A stretch of DNA of 33,442 nt from Verrucomicrobiaceae bacterium (GCA_007280915.1 QYQL01000150.1:1-33442); one strand, 5' to 3'. Shown: positions 8,187 to 17,578, numbered from the stretch's first letter. The notes: generated from the letters alone by a model not told the origin. A program made the numbers and translations.

Positions 8187-10205
8187 TTAAGGGGATTCGA
8201 CGACCTGCCCACCGAGATCCTTGATTTTGCTTTTTACGTCCGGGTTGCCCGATGTCAGTGAAAGCGCTTCAAGATACCAAGCCAGAGCGAGAGGCGTCTG
8301 GCCCTGGATCTCAAATTTTTTACCCTTCGTATAGGCGGAAATGAAATCCGTGCAGTCCGATGTCAGCGCGCCCTTTTTTTCCTGGAGTCGCAGGTCTTTG
8401 TCGAGCGGGGCAGGAGCATTTTCTAACGCAAGCCAAGCTTCGGGGTAAGCCTTCATTTTCTCGAAAGACTCGCTTCGCTCCAGGGAGGTTCGGACAGTTT
8501 TTTCTTTATCCAGAAGATCGAGAAACGCCTTTTTCAGGGATCCGTTTCCGGCGGCTGAAGCCAGGGGCATATAGTCGGCCATCTTTGCGTAGGCGGTTGC
8601 GTAGTCCTGGCGCTCGATGATCCCTGCCAGTTCGTCTTTGAGCTTCACACTGGTGGTCGCGGAAGCCTGCATGTTCTTGATCGCAGTCTCGACATCGGGA
8701 TCCTGGGGGGCGCGACGCTGTGCGAATTCGAGAAGCAACTGGGCCGACCGGGTGTCCCCGAGGCGCCCCGCAATTTCCGCCTGACCGACCCAGAAGAGCG
8801 CTTTCTTGCGGTTTTCCTCGGCGAAGGCTTTGAGATCCTGTGTGCCGATATCCGAACAGGAGGTTGAAAGGTTGTCCGTGAGTTTCAGGATTTCGGGGTA
8901 GTTTTTCGTGTTGACCGCCTCGGAAAGCTGGCGGACCGACTGGTAATAATCCCGAATTTTCTGTCGGCCTTGGATCGAAACCGTGTGGAGTTCGGGCTGG
9001 TATCTTGCGGTCATCACCATTTTTTCGGCGAGGCTCTCGGCAGCGCTGATCTGTTTGCTGGCCAGCATGTTTTCCAGCGCCTCCCGGTCTTTTTTGGCGT
9101 CGCGGATCCGATTCAGGAAAAAGCTTTCCAGGCCGGTGATCGTGCTGATGGCAGACAGTTCCTGGGCTAAAATCGGATCGGAATTTCCAAAGGCATTCGT
9201 GCCTTTGGCAGGGAAATCAAATTCTTTTTCCTTGGAATTCTGGTTTTCAGGACGCGCCTTCTTTCCGATGGACATGTCGCCGCCGCCGAAAACAGTCCTG
9301 TAGAAACCGCACGCAATGAGCGCATGGAGATAGCGCTGTTGGATGCCAAGCTGCAAAATGAACTGCTGGAATTCCAGCTTCCGGAGCGGGATGGTCGCGA
9401 TTCCTATCCGGGTCTTCTTTTCGGATTCGATTTCCGCGACTTGGTTTTTCACCTCGTCGATCTGTTCTTTGATGTGATCCCGATCGGCGTCGGTGCCTCC
9501 TTCCTCGCCGGTCAGCGTATTCACCTTGTAGGTCATTTTGTAGTTCCACTCCAGCCTCTTCCGCTCTTTGAGAAGGGCCTGAATGGCGGAATCGAGTTGG
9601 GAGATCCTTCTCGCGTCGTCCCTGGCCCCCCCCTCTTTCGCACCCCATTGATTCAGGATTGTTTGGGAAAGGCCCTCGTCCTCTTCATAGCTGGCGACCT
9701 TGTGCAAAAGATCGGCGGCCATTCTGGGATTGACCGTATCGAGAGCCGTCCCAGAATTGTAGGGGCTCTCGGGAGACAGCTTGTTGAGCACGGAGGAAAG
9801 TTGCGTGTAATAGGCCTTGGCGCGCTCGACCTCCGAGGCCCCGGCGTTCAGGAAGGTCCTGAGTTCCGAAGGCACGCTCGGAGGCACCACGGAGAGCAGC
9901 GACGCCTCGGCCAGTTTTTTTTGAAGTTTCGCAACCGCCTCGTTGAAATCGGCATCGTCCACCGAGAGTTTGCCAACCTCTTTTGCGATCCGCAGCTTCT
10001 CCATTTCAACGGGCTCGAAGGAATTTGTCACCACGGTCTGCGAAACCGAGGGGGCCACCTGTCCGGCGGGAAGAGAGACAACAGGCACAGCGGGGGAGGG
10101 AGAAGGGACGGCAGGCGCGTCAGCGGAAAATAAGCGGCCCAACGGGAATGTGCAAACCAACACCACATGCCATGCCGAAAAACGATAAATCCAAGGCCGC
10201 CTCAT
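8187..10205 (-). CDS. Large exported helical protein, unrecognised
   Basis: The 672-residue product has a signal peptide (about residues 1-28, ending near GRLFSA), then a Pro/Val/Ser-rich linker (APAVPSPSPAVPVVSLP). The rest is long, mostly helical and highly charged. A coiled-coil stretch is likely around residues 200-275 (heptad-like runs such as IKEQIDEVKNQVAEIESEKK). The C-terminal 250 residues look like degenerate TPR or other helical repeats (for example AQLLLEFAQRRAPQDPDVE and TPLALAWYLEALSLTSGNPD). Its function is unknown; an envelope scaffold or secretion accessory role would fit. The ATG at 10205 gives the signal peptide directly. It is followed by the 132-residue membrane protein in the same transcript. 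Confidence 0.75.
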   Translation of the reverse strand: MRRPWIYRFSAWHVVLVCTFPLGRLFSADAPAVPSPSPAVPVVSLPAGQVAPSVSQTVVTNSFEPVEMEKLRIAKEVGKLSVDDADFNEAVAKLQKKLAEASLLSVVPPSVPSELRTFLNAGASEVERAKAYYTQLSSVLNKLSPESPYNSGTALDTVNPRMAADLLHKVASYEEDEGLSQTILNQWGAKEGGARDDARRISQLDSAIQALLKERKRLEWNYKMTYKVNTLTGEEGGTDADRDHIKEQIDEVKNQVAEIESEKKTRIGIATIPLRKLEFQQFILQLGIQQRYLHALIACGFYRTVFGGGDMSIGKKARPENQNSKEKEFDFPAKGTNAFGNSDPILAQELSAISTITGLESFFLNRIRDAKKDREALENMLASKQISAAESLAEKMVMTARYQPELHTVSIQGRQKIRDYYQSVRQLSEAVNTKNYPEILKLTDNLSTSCSDIGTQDLKAFAEENRKKALFWVGQAEIAGRLGDTRSAQLLLEFAQRRAPQDPDVETAIKNMQASATTSVKLKDELAGIIERQDYATAYAKMADYMPLASAAGNGSLKKAFLDLLDKEKTVRTSLERSESFEKMKAYPEAWLALENAPAPLDKDLRLQEKKGALTSDCTDFISAYTKGKKFEIQGQTPLALAWYLEALSLTSGNPDVKSKIKDLGGQVVESP

Positions 10206-10654
10206 CGCCCAGAATTAAACATCCATCGGGCGACCCTGATCAACTCTATTATCCATGGCCGGCCAATATATTTCCGGCTGATTTTCACGGCCTCCCGGGA
10301 CCGCGTGCCCTCGTGCCGTCGGGACTGAGGCTGAAAAAATGCGGTCTGTTTGCGATGTTGGCTTGCCAGATCGCCGGCACGCTAGCAAACCTTGACGCCT
10401 TATGAGCAGACTAGAAGGCGAAGGCAACAGGAGGGTCCTTGCTTGTTGACATTGCAACTTTACTGACAAGATTTTTGTGTCCGATCGGTTTGCTGCTGCG
10501 GAGCAATACTGGCTCACTCGGCTGCGTCCAGACTCGGGGTTAGTCAAGAATGGCGATAACTTAAGTGAAACGGTATGGGCGTTCAGGCCATGTTTTCATG
10601 GAAGCTCATCGTCGGCACGCCGATGCCACGTCCCAAAGGCCGCTCAAGCTGGTG
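10206..10654. other. 449-bp gene-free region
   Basis: No convincing protein gene on either strand; the open frames present are rich in Arg, Ser and Pro and look random. It must contain the promoter of the minus-strand gene starting at 10205. Two points stand out: an imperfect GC-rich hairpin at about 10300-10321 (GAC-GCGTG pairing with CGTGC-GTC around a short loop, with wobble pairs and one mismatch), which may be a decayed REP-like half element, and a perfect TTGACA at 10446-10451 facing the plus strand with only a weak -10 candidate downstream and no plus-strand gene to serve. Confidence 0.4.
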
Positions 10655-11209
10655 TCATTCGGATCGGGCGGTAGCAGGATTGCGCGCTGCGAGTCCGAGC
10701 GCCAGTAGAGAGGTCCCGTTGAAGAGCATATTGATGCCGAAGAACAGGCCCAGCACCCAGCCGCTGTCCGAGGGCCAGCGGTTGTAAACCATCACGCCCA
10801 ATACGATCGCCGCAATGGCGTTCACCATTGTCCATACCCAGCCGGGATTTGAGCGGAGCTTCAGGGAGGCAAATGCCAGAAAAATTCCCTCGACGATCAG
10901 GTAAATCGCAAAAACCAGCGTGATCATCAGGACACTCGTGACCAGGCAGGCCAAAAGCGCGATGCCGGCGACGATGCGGATCACGCCGGACAGCGCCTCA
11001 AGCCAGCGGTGTGTCCGGTTTTTTCCAAATATGGCCACCACGAGCGAGATCACGCCGGTGACCAGCGCGAAGATCCCCAGAAACTGAGCGATCACGAGGG
11101 AAAAAAGCAGGGGTGATCCGATGGCGATGAATCCGGCGAGAATGGAAAGAATTCCGCCAAAAATAAGCCAGCCGCGGCTGGAATGAAGATCAGGAGAGGG
11201 AGAGGTCAT
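10655..11209 (-). CDS. HdeD/DUF308-family membrane protein
   Basis: The 184-residue product has six hydrophobic segments in a tandem pattern: WLIFGGILSILAGFIAIGSP; LFSLVIAQFLGIFALVTGV; GVIRIVAGIALLACLV; VLMITLVFAIYLIVEGIFLA; then WVWTMVNAIAAIVLGVMVY and WVLGLFFGINMLFNGTSLL. This is the layout of HdeD-like (DUF308) proteins; HdeD in E. coli is linked to acid resistance, but the function of distant members is unproven. The ATG at 11209 is preceded by GGAG at a suitable distance and removes 55 non-family residues of the longer open frame. It stands alone, divergent from the EF-hand lipoprotein. Confidence 0.85.
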   Translation of the reverse strand: MTSPSPDLHSSRGWLIFGGILSILAGFIAIGSPLLFSLVIAQFLGIFALVTGVISLVVAIFGKNRTHRWLEALSGVIRIVAGIALLACLVTSVLMITLVFAIYLIVEGIFLAFASLKLRSNPGWVWTMVNAIAAIVLGVMVYNRWPSDSGWVLGLFFGINMLFNGTSLLALGLAARNPATARSE

Positions 11210-11424
11210 GGGCAAGGATTCTCCATCGCTTCCGGCAATTAACAACCCCAAACATTCGCCGCCTCCGGAATCGGATGCCAACCACAAGCCTGCCGGAGAG
11301 GATGTTTTTGCGGCGGAGCAAACCCTGCCGTCGCGAAAAAAAGCTCGGTTTCTTCCTCCGCCTCTGTAATTCACAATCTTCAGCGGGCGCTCACGCCCTC
11401 CGCCTCAACAATCACCATTACACC

Positions 11425-11811
11425 ATGAGATTCCAATTCCTCATTCCCGCCGCATTCATTTTGACCGCCTGTCAGACCGCTCCCAAAACCACCGACTGGG
11501 ATGTTCCGCTGACATTGAAAACCGCCGGGCCGGCTTATGCGGAGTATGTCATCGAGCGGGCCGACACGAACAAGGACGGGACGGTGACGGTTGTCGAGTG
11601 GGTGAATGCCGGCGGCACAAAGCGCAGCTTTGCGGTGGTTGACCAGAACAAGGACGGCGTCGTCACGCGCACGGAGCTGGTGAAGATCGGATCGAACGCC
11701 AGGTTTTTTGACATGACCCGCCGCTATGCGGATTTCAACAAGGACAACAAACTGACCCCGCGCGAATTTCGCTCGCCGTCCGGAGTCCGGGTTCTGCGGA
11801 TCGAATTTTAA
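11425..11811 (+). CDS. EF-hand calcium-binding lipoprotein
   Basis: The 128-residue product starts with a lipoprotein signal (MRFQFLIPAAFILTAC; lipobox LTAC, acylated Cys at residue 16). It then has three EF-hand-type loops: DTNKDGTVTVVE (47-58), DQNKDGVVTRTE (73-84) and DFNKDNKLTPRE (103-114). Each has the Dx[DN]xD spacing and a closing Glu, so calcium binding is well supported. It is probably anchored to an outer-envelope membrane. It lies 38 bp before the RND adaptor gene on the same strand, so co-transcription is likely though a functional link is not proven. The ATG at 11425 is set by the signal peptide. Confidence 0.88.
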   Translation: MRFQFLIPAAFILTACQTAPKTTDWDVPLTLKTAGPAYAEYVIERADTNKDGTVTVVEWVNAGGTKRSFAVVDQNKDGVVTRTELVKIGSNARFFDMTRRYADFNKDNKLTPREFRSPSGVRVLRIEF

Positions 11812-11849
11812 AATTCGGTTCCTCCGGTCCCGGCAACAAAAAAACATCC

Positions 11850-13133
11850 ATGAAGTTCCCCATACTCCCAATCCCCGTGCGATGTGTTCCGATCGCCCTG
11901 ATCCTTCTCGCGGCCGGCTGCCGGCCAAAGGCCTCCGCGCCGGTCGAGGTGGTCCGGCCCGTCAGGACCATGGTTGTCTCGGTGGGAGGAGACTCTGCTG
12001 TGCGGACATTTCCAGGAAAAGTCGAGGCGTCGAAGCAGGTTGAGCTGACATTTCAAGTGCCGGGGCTGCTTGTCAGCCTGCCGGTTCGCGAGGGGCAGAA
12101 GGTTGCGCAGAACGACGTGATCGCACAGCTCCGGCAGGAGGATTTCCAGGCGCGGCTCGCGACGTTGCAGGGCCAACTCGACCGCGCCCGCGCCGATCTC
12201 CAGGCAGCGCTGGCGGGTGTCCGTCCGGAGGAAAGGCAGCGGCTTGAGGCGCAGGTCCGATCCGCCGAGGCCTCGCTGGTCAACGCCCGCTCGGAATTCG
12301 GCCGCGCGACACAGTTGTTGAATTCCCGGACGATCTCGCGTGTGGAATTCGAGCGCACGGAAACCACCTACCGTGTGGCCCAGGAGAATCTTGAAGCCGC
12401 GCGCCAGACGCTCGAGCAGAGCGCCGTTGGCCGCGACGAGGATATCCAAGCGCGCGCGGCGGAGGTTCGCGGGCTTGAGGGCCGCGTGGTCGAGGCCAAC
12501 CTTCAACTCAGCGATTCCACATTGCGCGCACCCTACGACGGCGTGATTGCTCAGCGGTTTGTCGAGCAGGGGCAGAACGTCCGCGCCAAGCAACCGGTCG
12601 TCAAATTTCAGGACGTCGAGGAAATCGAAATTTCTGTCGATGTACCGGAGAGTGTCATGGCGGCGGACCTCGGCTCGGCGGATATCCTGCAGTTGGCGGC
12701 CGAATTCAGCTCGGCTCCCGGACGCCGTTTTCCCGTCCATATCAAAGAGATCGCGCAGCGGGCCGACCCGGTGACCCAGACGTTCGCGGTCCGGGTCGCA
12801 ATGAAAGTTCCGGAAGGCTTGAATCTGCTGCCCGGCATGACTGCGAGCGTTACGATGACCTATCGGCGGGCGGACATTCTTGGCGGCAGCATCCTCGTGC
12901 CTGTCTCCGCGATTTTTGAGGCGGTTCCCGGACAGTCAGCTGTCTGGATTCTCGGCCCGGATCAGGCGGTCTCGAGGCGACAGGTGAAAACCGGCGGAGC
13001 AACGGGCGGACGGATCGAAATTGTGGATGGGCTGCAGCCGGGCGACCGCATCGCTGTCGCCGGCGTAAATGTTCTGCGCGAGGGGATGAAGGTTCGCGAC
13101 CTCGGTGACGCCCTCGGGAACATCCGGCCATGA
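11850..13133 (+). CDS. RND efflux periplasmic adaptor lipoprotein
   Basis: A 427-residue membrane-fusion protein of the AcrA/MexA type. It has a lipoprotein signal with lipobox LAAGC (Cys 24), a lipoyl half-motif (VPGLLVSLPVREGQKVAQND), and a long helical hairpin with coiled-coil character (about residues 90-215). The second lipoyl half follows (LRAPYDGVIAQRFVEQGQNV), then beta-barrel and membrane-proximal domains (PGMTASVTM; DGLQPGDRIAVAGVN). It links the inner-membrane pump to an outer-membrane channel. The stop codon overlaps the start of the permease gene (ATGA). No TolC-like gene lies in the window, so the pump must use a channel encoded elsewhere. The substrate cannot be predicted. Confidence 0.93.
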   Translation: MKFPILPIPVRCVPIALILLAAGCRPKASAPVEVVRPVRTMVVSVGGDSAVRTFPGKVEASKQVELTFQVPGLLVSLPVREGQKVAQNDVIAQLRQEDFQARLATLQGQLDRARADLQAALAGVRPEERQRLEAQVRSAEASLVNARSEFGRATQLLNSRTISRVEFERTETTYRVAQENLEAARQTLEQSAVGRDEDIQARAAEVRGLEGRVVEANLQLSDSTLRAPYDGVIAQRFVEQGQNVRAKQPVVKFQDVEEIEISVDVPESVMAADLGSADILQLAAEFSSAPGRRFPVHIKEIAQRADPVTQTFAVRVAMKVPEGLNLLPGMTASVTMTYRRADILGGSILVPVSAIFEAVPGQSAVWILGPDQAVSRRQVKTGGATGGRIEIVDGLQPGDRIAVAGVNVLREGMKVRDLGDALGNIRP

Positions 13134-16100
13134 ACCCCGGCGAATTCTCGGTCAAGAACAACCGCATGGTCCTCGTGGCCATGGTGATGGCCATCGTCGG
13201 TGGCGTTGTTGCGTATTTGAATATCGGGCGTCTGGAAGATCCGGAGTTCACCATCAAGCAGGCGCTCGTCATCACCCCTTATCCCGGGGCCAGCGCCGAG
13301 GAGGTAGCGCAGGAAGTCACGAACCCCATCGAGATCGCCTGCCAGCAGTTGGGGCAGCTCGACCGCGTCGAGTCGGAGTCCTCGCGCGGCCGGTCGGTGG
13401 TCACCGTGACGATCAAGGACCAGTATGACAAACACCGCATCCCGCAGGTCTGGGATGAACTTCGGCGCAAGATCGCGGACGTTCAGGCGCAACTGCCGCC
13501 CGCCGTGCGGGGCCAGTCGATGGTGGTCGATGATTTCGGCGATGTGTATGGCATCTTCCTCGCGGTGACCGGCGAGGGGTTCTCGTTCCCCGAACAACGC
13601 CGATACGTCGAGTTTTTGCGGCGCGAACTCCTCCAGGTGCCTGGAGTCAAGAGCATCGCGCTTTTTGGCGAGCAGCGGGAGGTCGTCTTCCTCGAAATCT
13701 CGCGGCAGCGGCTCGCGCAGCTCGGCCTCAACGAGGAGGTGATCTACGGCAAACTTCAGGAGCGGAACATCGCCGCAGACGGCGGGCGCATCCGGGTCGG
13801 CGACCAGCACATTGTCCTCGACCCGACAGGTGCCTTCGCATCGGCGGATGAGATGCTCGACCTCGTGATCGGCTCCGACCAATCGGGCCGCCAGCTTCGG
13901 CTCCGGGACATTGCGACGATCGAGCGGGGCGACCAGGACCCGCCCCGCCGGATTCTCCGCTACGACGGCAAGCCGGCGATCGGTCTCGGCATCTCCAGCG
14001 TGCCGGGTGGCAACGTTGTGAAGATGGGCGAAGCCATCCGGAAAAAGCTCGCCGAGCTGAAGTCGAACCAGCCGGTTGGCATGGAGATCGGCGAGATCAA
14101 TTTCCAGCCCGAGGCGGTCTCGCAGGCGACCAGCGAGTTCATGTTCAACCTCGGCAAGGCGGTCTTCATCGTCTTCGTGGTGCTGATTTTTGCCATGGGC
14201 CGCAAGACCGGTTTCATCATCGGGCTCGTCCTCTTCCTCACGATCATGGCGACGTTCCTCGTCATGTATCTGAAGGGCGACCTGCTCATGGAGAGGATCT
14301 CGCTCGGCGCGCTCATCATCGCGCTCTGCATGCTCACGGACAACGCGATCATCGTCATCGAGGGGATCAAGGTCGGGATCGAGGCGGGCCGGAACAAACT
14401 CGAGGTCGTCCGCGAGGTGGTCGCGGAAAATCAATGGCCGCTCTTCGGCGCGACGGCCATCGGCGTCATTGCGTTTGCCGCGATCGGTCTGTCGGAGGAT
14501 TCCACCGGCGAATACACGAACTCGCTCTTCTGGGTCATCCTGATCGCGCTGAGCCTGAGCTGGGTGTCGTCGGTCACCGTGACCCCACTGCTGAGCTACA
14601 TGATGTTCAAGCCCCTCGACGGCGGCGGAAAGCCCGGAGACAGCGACCCTTACCAGGCCATGCCGTTCCGGGTTTACCGGAAGCTTCTCGTTCTCGCACT
14701 CCGCTTCCGCTGGACGGTGGTCATCGTGTGCATCGTCGCCTTCGTCGCATCGATCTTCGGATTCCGCAAAGTCGATCAAAGCTTTTTCCCGCCCGCGACG
14801 CGTCCTCAGTTCATGGTGGATGTCCATCTTCCGGCCGGAACACATATCCGCGAGACGGAGGCCGTTGCCGGCGAGATCCAGCGCTTCATCCAGACGCAGA
14901 CCGGTGTCACGCATGTCACGTCATTCATCGGCGGCGGCGGGCTCCGGTTCCTGCTCGTCTATTCCCCGGAAAACGAGAACCGCGCGTATGTGCAGTTTCT
15001 GGTGGATGTCGATGATCCGGGAAAGATCCGCGGGCTCGTGGACAACATTCAGAAACGGCTGGACGAGAACTATCCCGCCGCCAACGCGATCGCCAAAAAA
15101 TTCCTGCTGGGCCCGGGTGCCGGCGGCCGCATTCAGGTGCGCTTCAGCGGCCCGGATTCCGCGGTCCTGCGCCAACTCGGCGATCAGGCGATGAAGGTCC
15201 TTCAGGACGATGGCAATGCCTTGTGCATCCGCAGCGACTGGAGCGAGCGGGTGCAGGTGATCCGCCCGGAACTCTTGGAGTCCCAGGCGCGCCGCAATGG
15301 CATCACACGCGTTGACGTGGCCCGTGCTCTGGAGAGCAGCTTCGAAGGCCGTGCTGTCGGCTTCTACCGCGAGCCGGGCCATGCGAGCGCCGGCACGTTT
15401 CCGCAGGAGACGCGGCTGCTGCCGATCGTCGCGCGTCCGCCGCTTTCCGAACGCGGAGACGTCGGCGCGATCGACAGCTTGCAGATCTGGAGCCCGGTCG
15501 CCGGACGGATGATCCCCTTGAGCCAGGTCACCGCCCATTCCAAAGTCGTGTGGGAGGACCCGCTCGTGGCCCGCCGGGATCGTTTTCCGACCCTCACCAT
15601 CCATGCCGACCCGCGGACCGGCCTGCCGAGCCAGCTCCGTGACCGGGTGAAGGATAAAATCGAGCAGATCAAAATTCCGCCGAGCTATTCCCTTGCATGG
15701 GGCGGCGAGTATGAGGATTCCACCCGGGCGCGCGCCGCGCTGGCCGAGCCGCTGCCCTACGTTCTGGCGATCATGGTTTTCATCGTCGTGTGCCTGTTCA
15801 ACTCGATCCGGACCACGGTCCTGATCTGGCTGATTATCCCGCTCTTCATCATCGCCGTCACCGCGGGCCTTCTGCTCACGCGCATGCCCTTCGGCTTCAT
15901 GGCCACGCTCGGCGTGCTCGCCCTGGGAGGTGAACTGATCAAGAACCAGATCGTCGTTCTCAGCAAAATTCTGACATTGATCGGCAAGGGAATGCCTCCC
16001 TATCAGGCGATCCTCGACGGCGGCACCAGCAAGATGCGCCCGGTCTGCATGGTCGTGCTGACAACCGTCCTCGGGATGATCCCGCTGCTCACCGATCCGT

Positions 16101-16228
16101 TCTTCGGGTCGATGGCTGTGTGCATCATGTTCGGGCTGTCATTCGCAGCCGTCCTCTCCCTGATCGTGACCCCAGTGCTCTACGCGATGTTCTTCGGGAT
16201 CAGGGAAACTCCCGACTCCTCGCGGTAA
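13130..16228 (+). CDS. RND-family efflux transporter permease
   Basis: The 1032-residue inner-membrane pump is of normal length for AcrB-like hydrophobic/amphiphilic efflux RND proteins. It has TM1 near residues 12-32, two large periplasmic loops, and TM clusters at about 340-560 and 870-1025. The proton-relay site in TM4 reads TDNAIIVIE (residues 403-411). One Asp (D404) is kept and the second acidic position of AcrB is Asn, a common variant among RND pumps. The TM10 lysine is present in GGELIKNQIVVLSK. It is energised by proton uptake and works with the adaptor encoded just upstream (4-nt overlap). Confidence 0.95.
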   Translation: MNPGEFSVKNNRMVLVAMVMAIVGGVVAYLNIGRLEDPEFTIKQALVITPYPGASAEEVAQEVTNPIEIACQQLGQLDRVESESSRGRSVVTVTIKDQYDKHRIPQVWDELRRKIADVQAQLPPAVRGQSMVVDDFGDVYGIFLAVTGEGFSFPEQRRYVEFLRRELLQVPGVKSIALFGEQREVVFLEISRQRLAQLGLNEEVIYGKLQERNIAADGGRIRVGDQHIVLDPTGAFASADEMLDLVIGSDQSGRQLRLRDIATIERGDQDPPRRILRYDGKPAIGLGISSVPGGNVVKMGEAIRKKLAELKSNQPVGMEIGEINFQPEAVSQATSEFMFNLGKAVFIVFVVLIFAMGRKTGFIIGLVLFLTIMATFLVMYLKGDLLMERISLGALIIALCMLTDNAIIVIEGIKVGIEAGRNKLEVVREVVAENQWPLFGATAIGVIAFAAIGLSEDSTGEYTNSLFWVILIALSLSWVSSVTVTPLLSYMMFKPLDGGGKPGDSDPYQAMPFRVYRKLLVLALRFRWTVVIVCIVAFVASIFGFRKVDQSFFPPATRPQFMVDVHLPAGTHIRETEAVAGEIQRFIQTQTGVTHVTSFIGGGGLRFLLVYSPENENRAYVQFLVDVDDPGKIRGLVDNIQKRLDENYPAANAIAKKFLLGPGAGGRIQVRFSGPDSAVLRQLGDQAMKVLQDDGNALCIRSDWSERVQVIRPELLESQARRNGITRVDVARALESSFEGRAVGFYREPGHASAGTFPQETRLLPIVARPPLSERGDVGAIDSLQIWSPVAGRMIPLSQVTAHSKVVWEDPLVARRDRFPTLTIHADPRTGLPSQLRDRVKDKIEQIKIPPSYSLAWGGEYEDSTRARAALAEPLPYVLAIMVFIVVCLFNSIRTTVLIWLIIPLFIIAVTAGLLLTRMPFGFMATLGVLALGGELIKNQIVVLSKILTLIGKGMPPYQAILDGGTSKMRPVCMVVLTTVLGMIPLLTDPFFGSMAVCIMFGLSFAAVLSLIVTPVLYAMFFGIRETPDSSR

Positions 16229-16381
16229 GAAGCCGTCAACTCCTCTGTATCATTGACAATTAATATTTTTCGCGGAGGGGATGCGGGGTGGCATTCTATT
16301 TCTGCAAGGTCTTCCGATACACAATTTCGATGATCTGCATGTGTTCGTTGAACTGGCGGTAGTCTACTCATCTGCGGCTGC

Positions 16382-17578
16382 TCACCTGATTTTTTCAAAC
16401 GGGTTGCGCACCACCACCTCTTTCGCCCTGGGGGATACATCAACGGCAACTCCCGTTGCGGGGTCCTTCAGAGTAATAATGTTGTCAGCGACGAGAGATG
16501 AGGCGGTTTTGTCTCCGAATCGTATTCCCGTTTCACCTCCGGATGAAAAATTATAAGTGATGGTGTTTCCAGTGATCAGGATATTCCGCCCCGCCACAAC
16601 ATCGATGCCGACAAACGCACCATTCATTTTCTCATCATTCATCTGAAGCGCATTGCCGGTAATGGAAATATCCTTCGCCAAGGGCCCATCGATCTTGATG
16701 ATGGCAGGATTTTCCTCAGCCGTGCGGAAGACTCCGTATTTTTCCCCGCGTAGAACGAACAGGTTTCCGGAGATCGACGAACTGCGTGCGTTCGTGATCC
16801 AGAGGGGATGCACACTCGATTCCGCATGACACTGCGAGACGTCAAACATCGGCTGGCCGCCCTTCTCACAGTGAAAGACATAGCCGCAGGCATTCTTTAC
16901 AAAAAAACATTTTGAGATGAGCGTCCCCTCGGTCTCATCTTCCACCAGTATGCCGTAGACGCTTTGCTGTCCGTGGCAGTTTTCGATCTGAAACGCCGTT
17001 GAGTTGCCCGACACTTTGATGTGATGTGATGTCGTGGCCTTCGGATCTCCATTTCCGCGGAAATAGCAGCTTGCGATCTGCCCCAGATGCCCTCCCCGCA
17101 CATCGATGGAAATGTCCCAATACTGTCCTGCTGCAACCGGCTCGAAATTGCAGTGATGCACGTTCAGCGACGGCGTCAGCCTTTCGCTCTGCGGCTCCAG
17201 CAACAAAGCTGTTCCGGCGTTCGGGGTGCCGGCTTCGAACTGGATGTCGCTTATTTCCCATGATGCCAGTTGCCCCTTGACGTCACTCCACGCGCGCGTG
17301 TCAGAAAAATGGAGTCCTCCCTTCGCGACCCATCGCAGTCGCGTTGCAAAGGCTCCGGCACCGCGAATCGTCAGGGATTTGTCCCGGACCAGAACCGGCC
17401 TGCTCAGGATCATCGTGCCCTCCGGCAGGATGAGCACCCCTCCGTCAGGGAGCGCGTCGATCGTCCGCTGAAGGAGTTCCGTTTGATCAGTCACTCCATC
17501 CATAGCGGAAACCGGGAGGGTCGTCCCAAAGACAGCGGTGGTCAGGCAGAACAAACACACCGACAAGCTGATGAGCAT
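16382..17578 (-). CDS. Exported pectate-lyase-like parallel beta-helix protein
   Basis: From the ATG at 17578 the product has 398 residues with a signal peptide (MLISLSVCLFCLTTAVFG). Its N-terminal domain has the Pectate_lyase_3 signature (DGVTDQTELLQRTIDALPDG followed by LPEGTMIL). The rest is repeated short beta-strand coils of a right-handed beta-helix (for example ISDIQFEAG, SITGNALQM, ILITGNTITYNF, LVADNIITL). Such folds are found in polysaccharide lyases, hydrolases and epimerases, but no catalytic residue set can be assigned here. An ATG at 17659 would add 27 residues. It stands alone on the minus strand between the efflux and respiratory operons, and its codons are less GC-rich than either by eye, which could reflect transfer. 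Confidence 0.75.
   Translation of the reverse strand: MLISLSVCLFCLTTAVFGTTLPVSAMDGVTDQTELLQRTIDALPDGGVLILPEGTMILSRPVLVRDKSLTIRGAGAFATRLRWVAKGGLHFSDTRAWSDVKGQLASWEISDIQFEAGTPNAGTALLLEPQSERLTPSLNVHHCNFEPVAAGQYWDISIDVRGGHLGQIASCYFRGNGDPKATTSHHIKVSGNSTAFQIENCHGQQSVYGILVEDETEGTLISKCFFVKNACGYVFHCEKGGQPMFDVSQCHAESSVHPLWITNARSSSISGNLFVLRGEKYGVFRTAEENPAIIKIDGPLAKDISITGNALQMNDEKMNGAFVGIDVVAGRNILITGNTITYNFSSGGETGIRFGDKTASSLVADNIITLKDPATGVAVDVSPRAKEVVVRNPFEKIR

Noticed and set aside
10215-10547. 110-residue open frame on the minus strand in the gene-free region
   Set aside because: Composition is Arg/Ser/Pro-rich without hydrophobic periodicity or any recognisable motif, and no ribosome-binding site is evident; it looks random.
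14333-14347. Loss of one of the paired TM4 aspartates in the RND permease (TDNA instead of DDA)
   Set aside because: The Asp-Asn form is common in functional RND pumps, so it does not suggest inactivation.
12962-14914. 650-residue open frame opposite the RND permease
   Set aside because: Antisense shadow of a clear transporter gene with low-complexity Asp/Glu/His/Arg composition.
16253-16281. TTGACAATTAAT resembling the -35 half of a trp/tac-type promoter after the RND permease gene
   Set aside because: No -10 box lies 16-18 nt downstream (the sequence there is GC/AG-rich) and no plus-strand gene follows.
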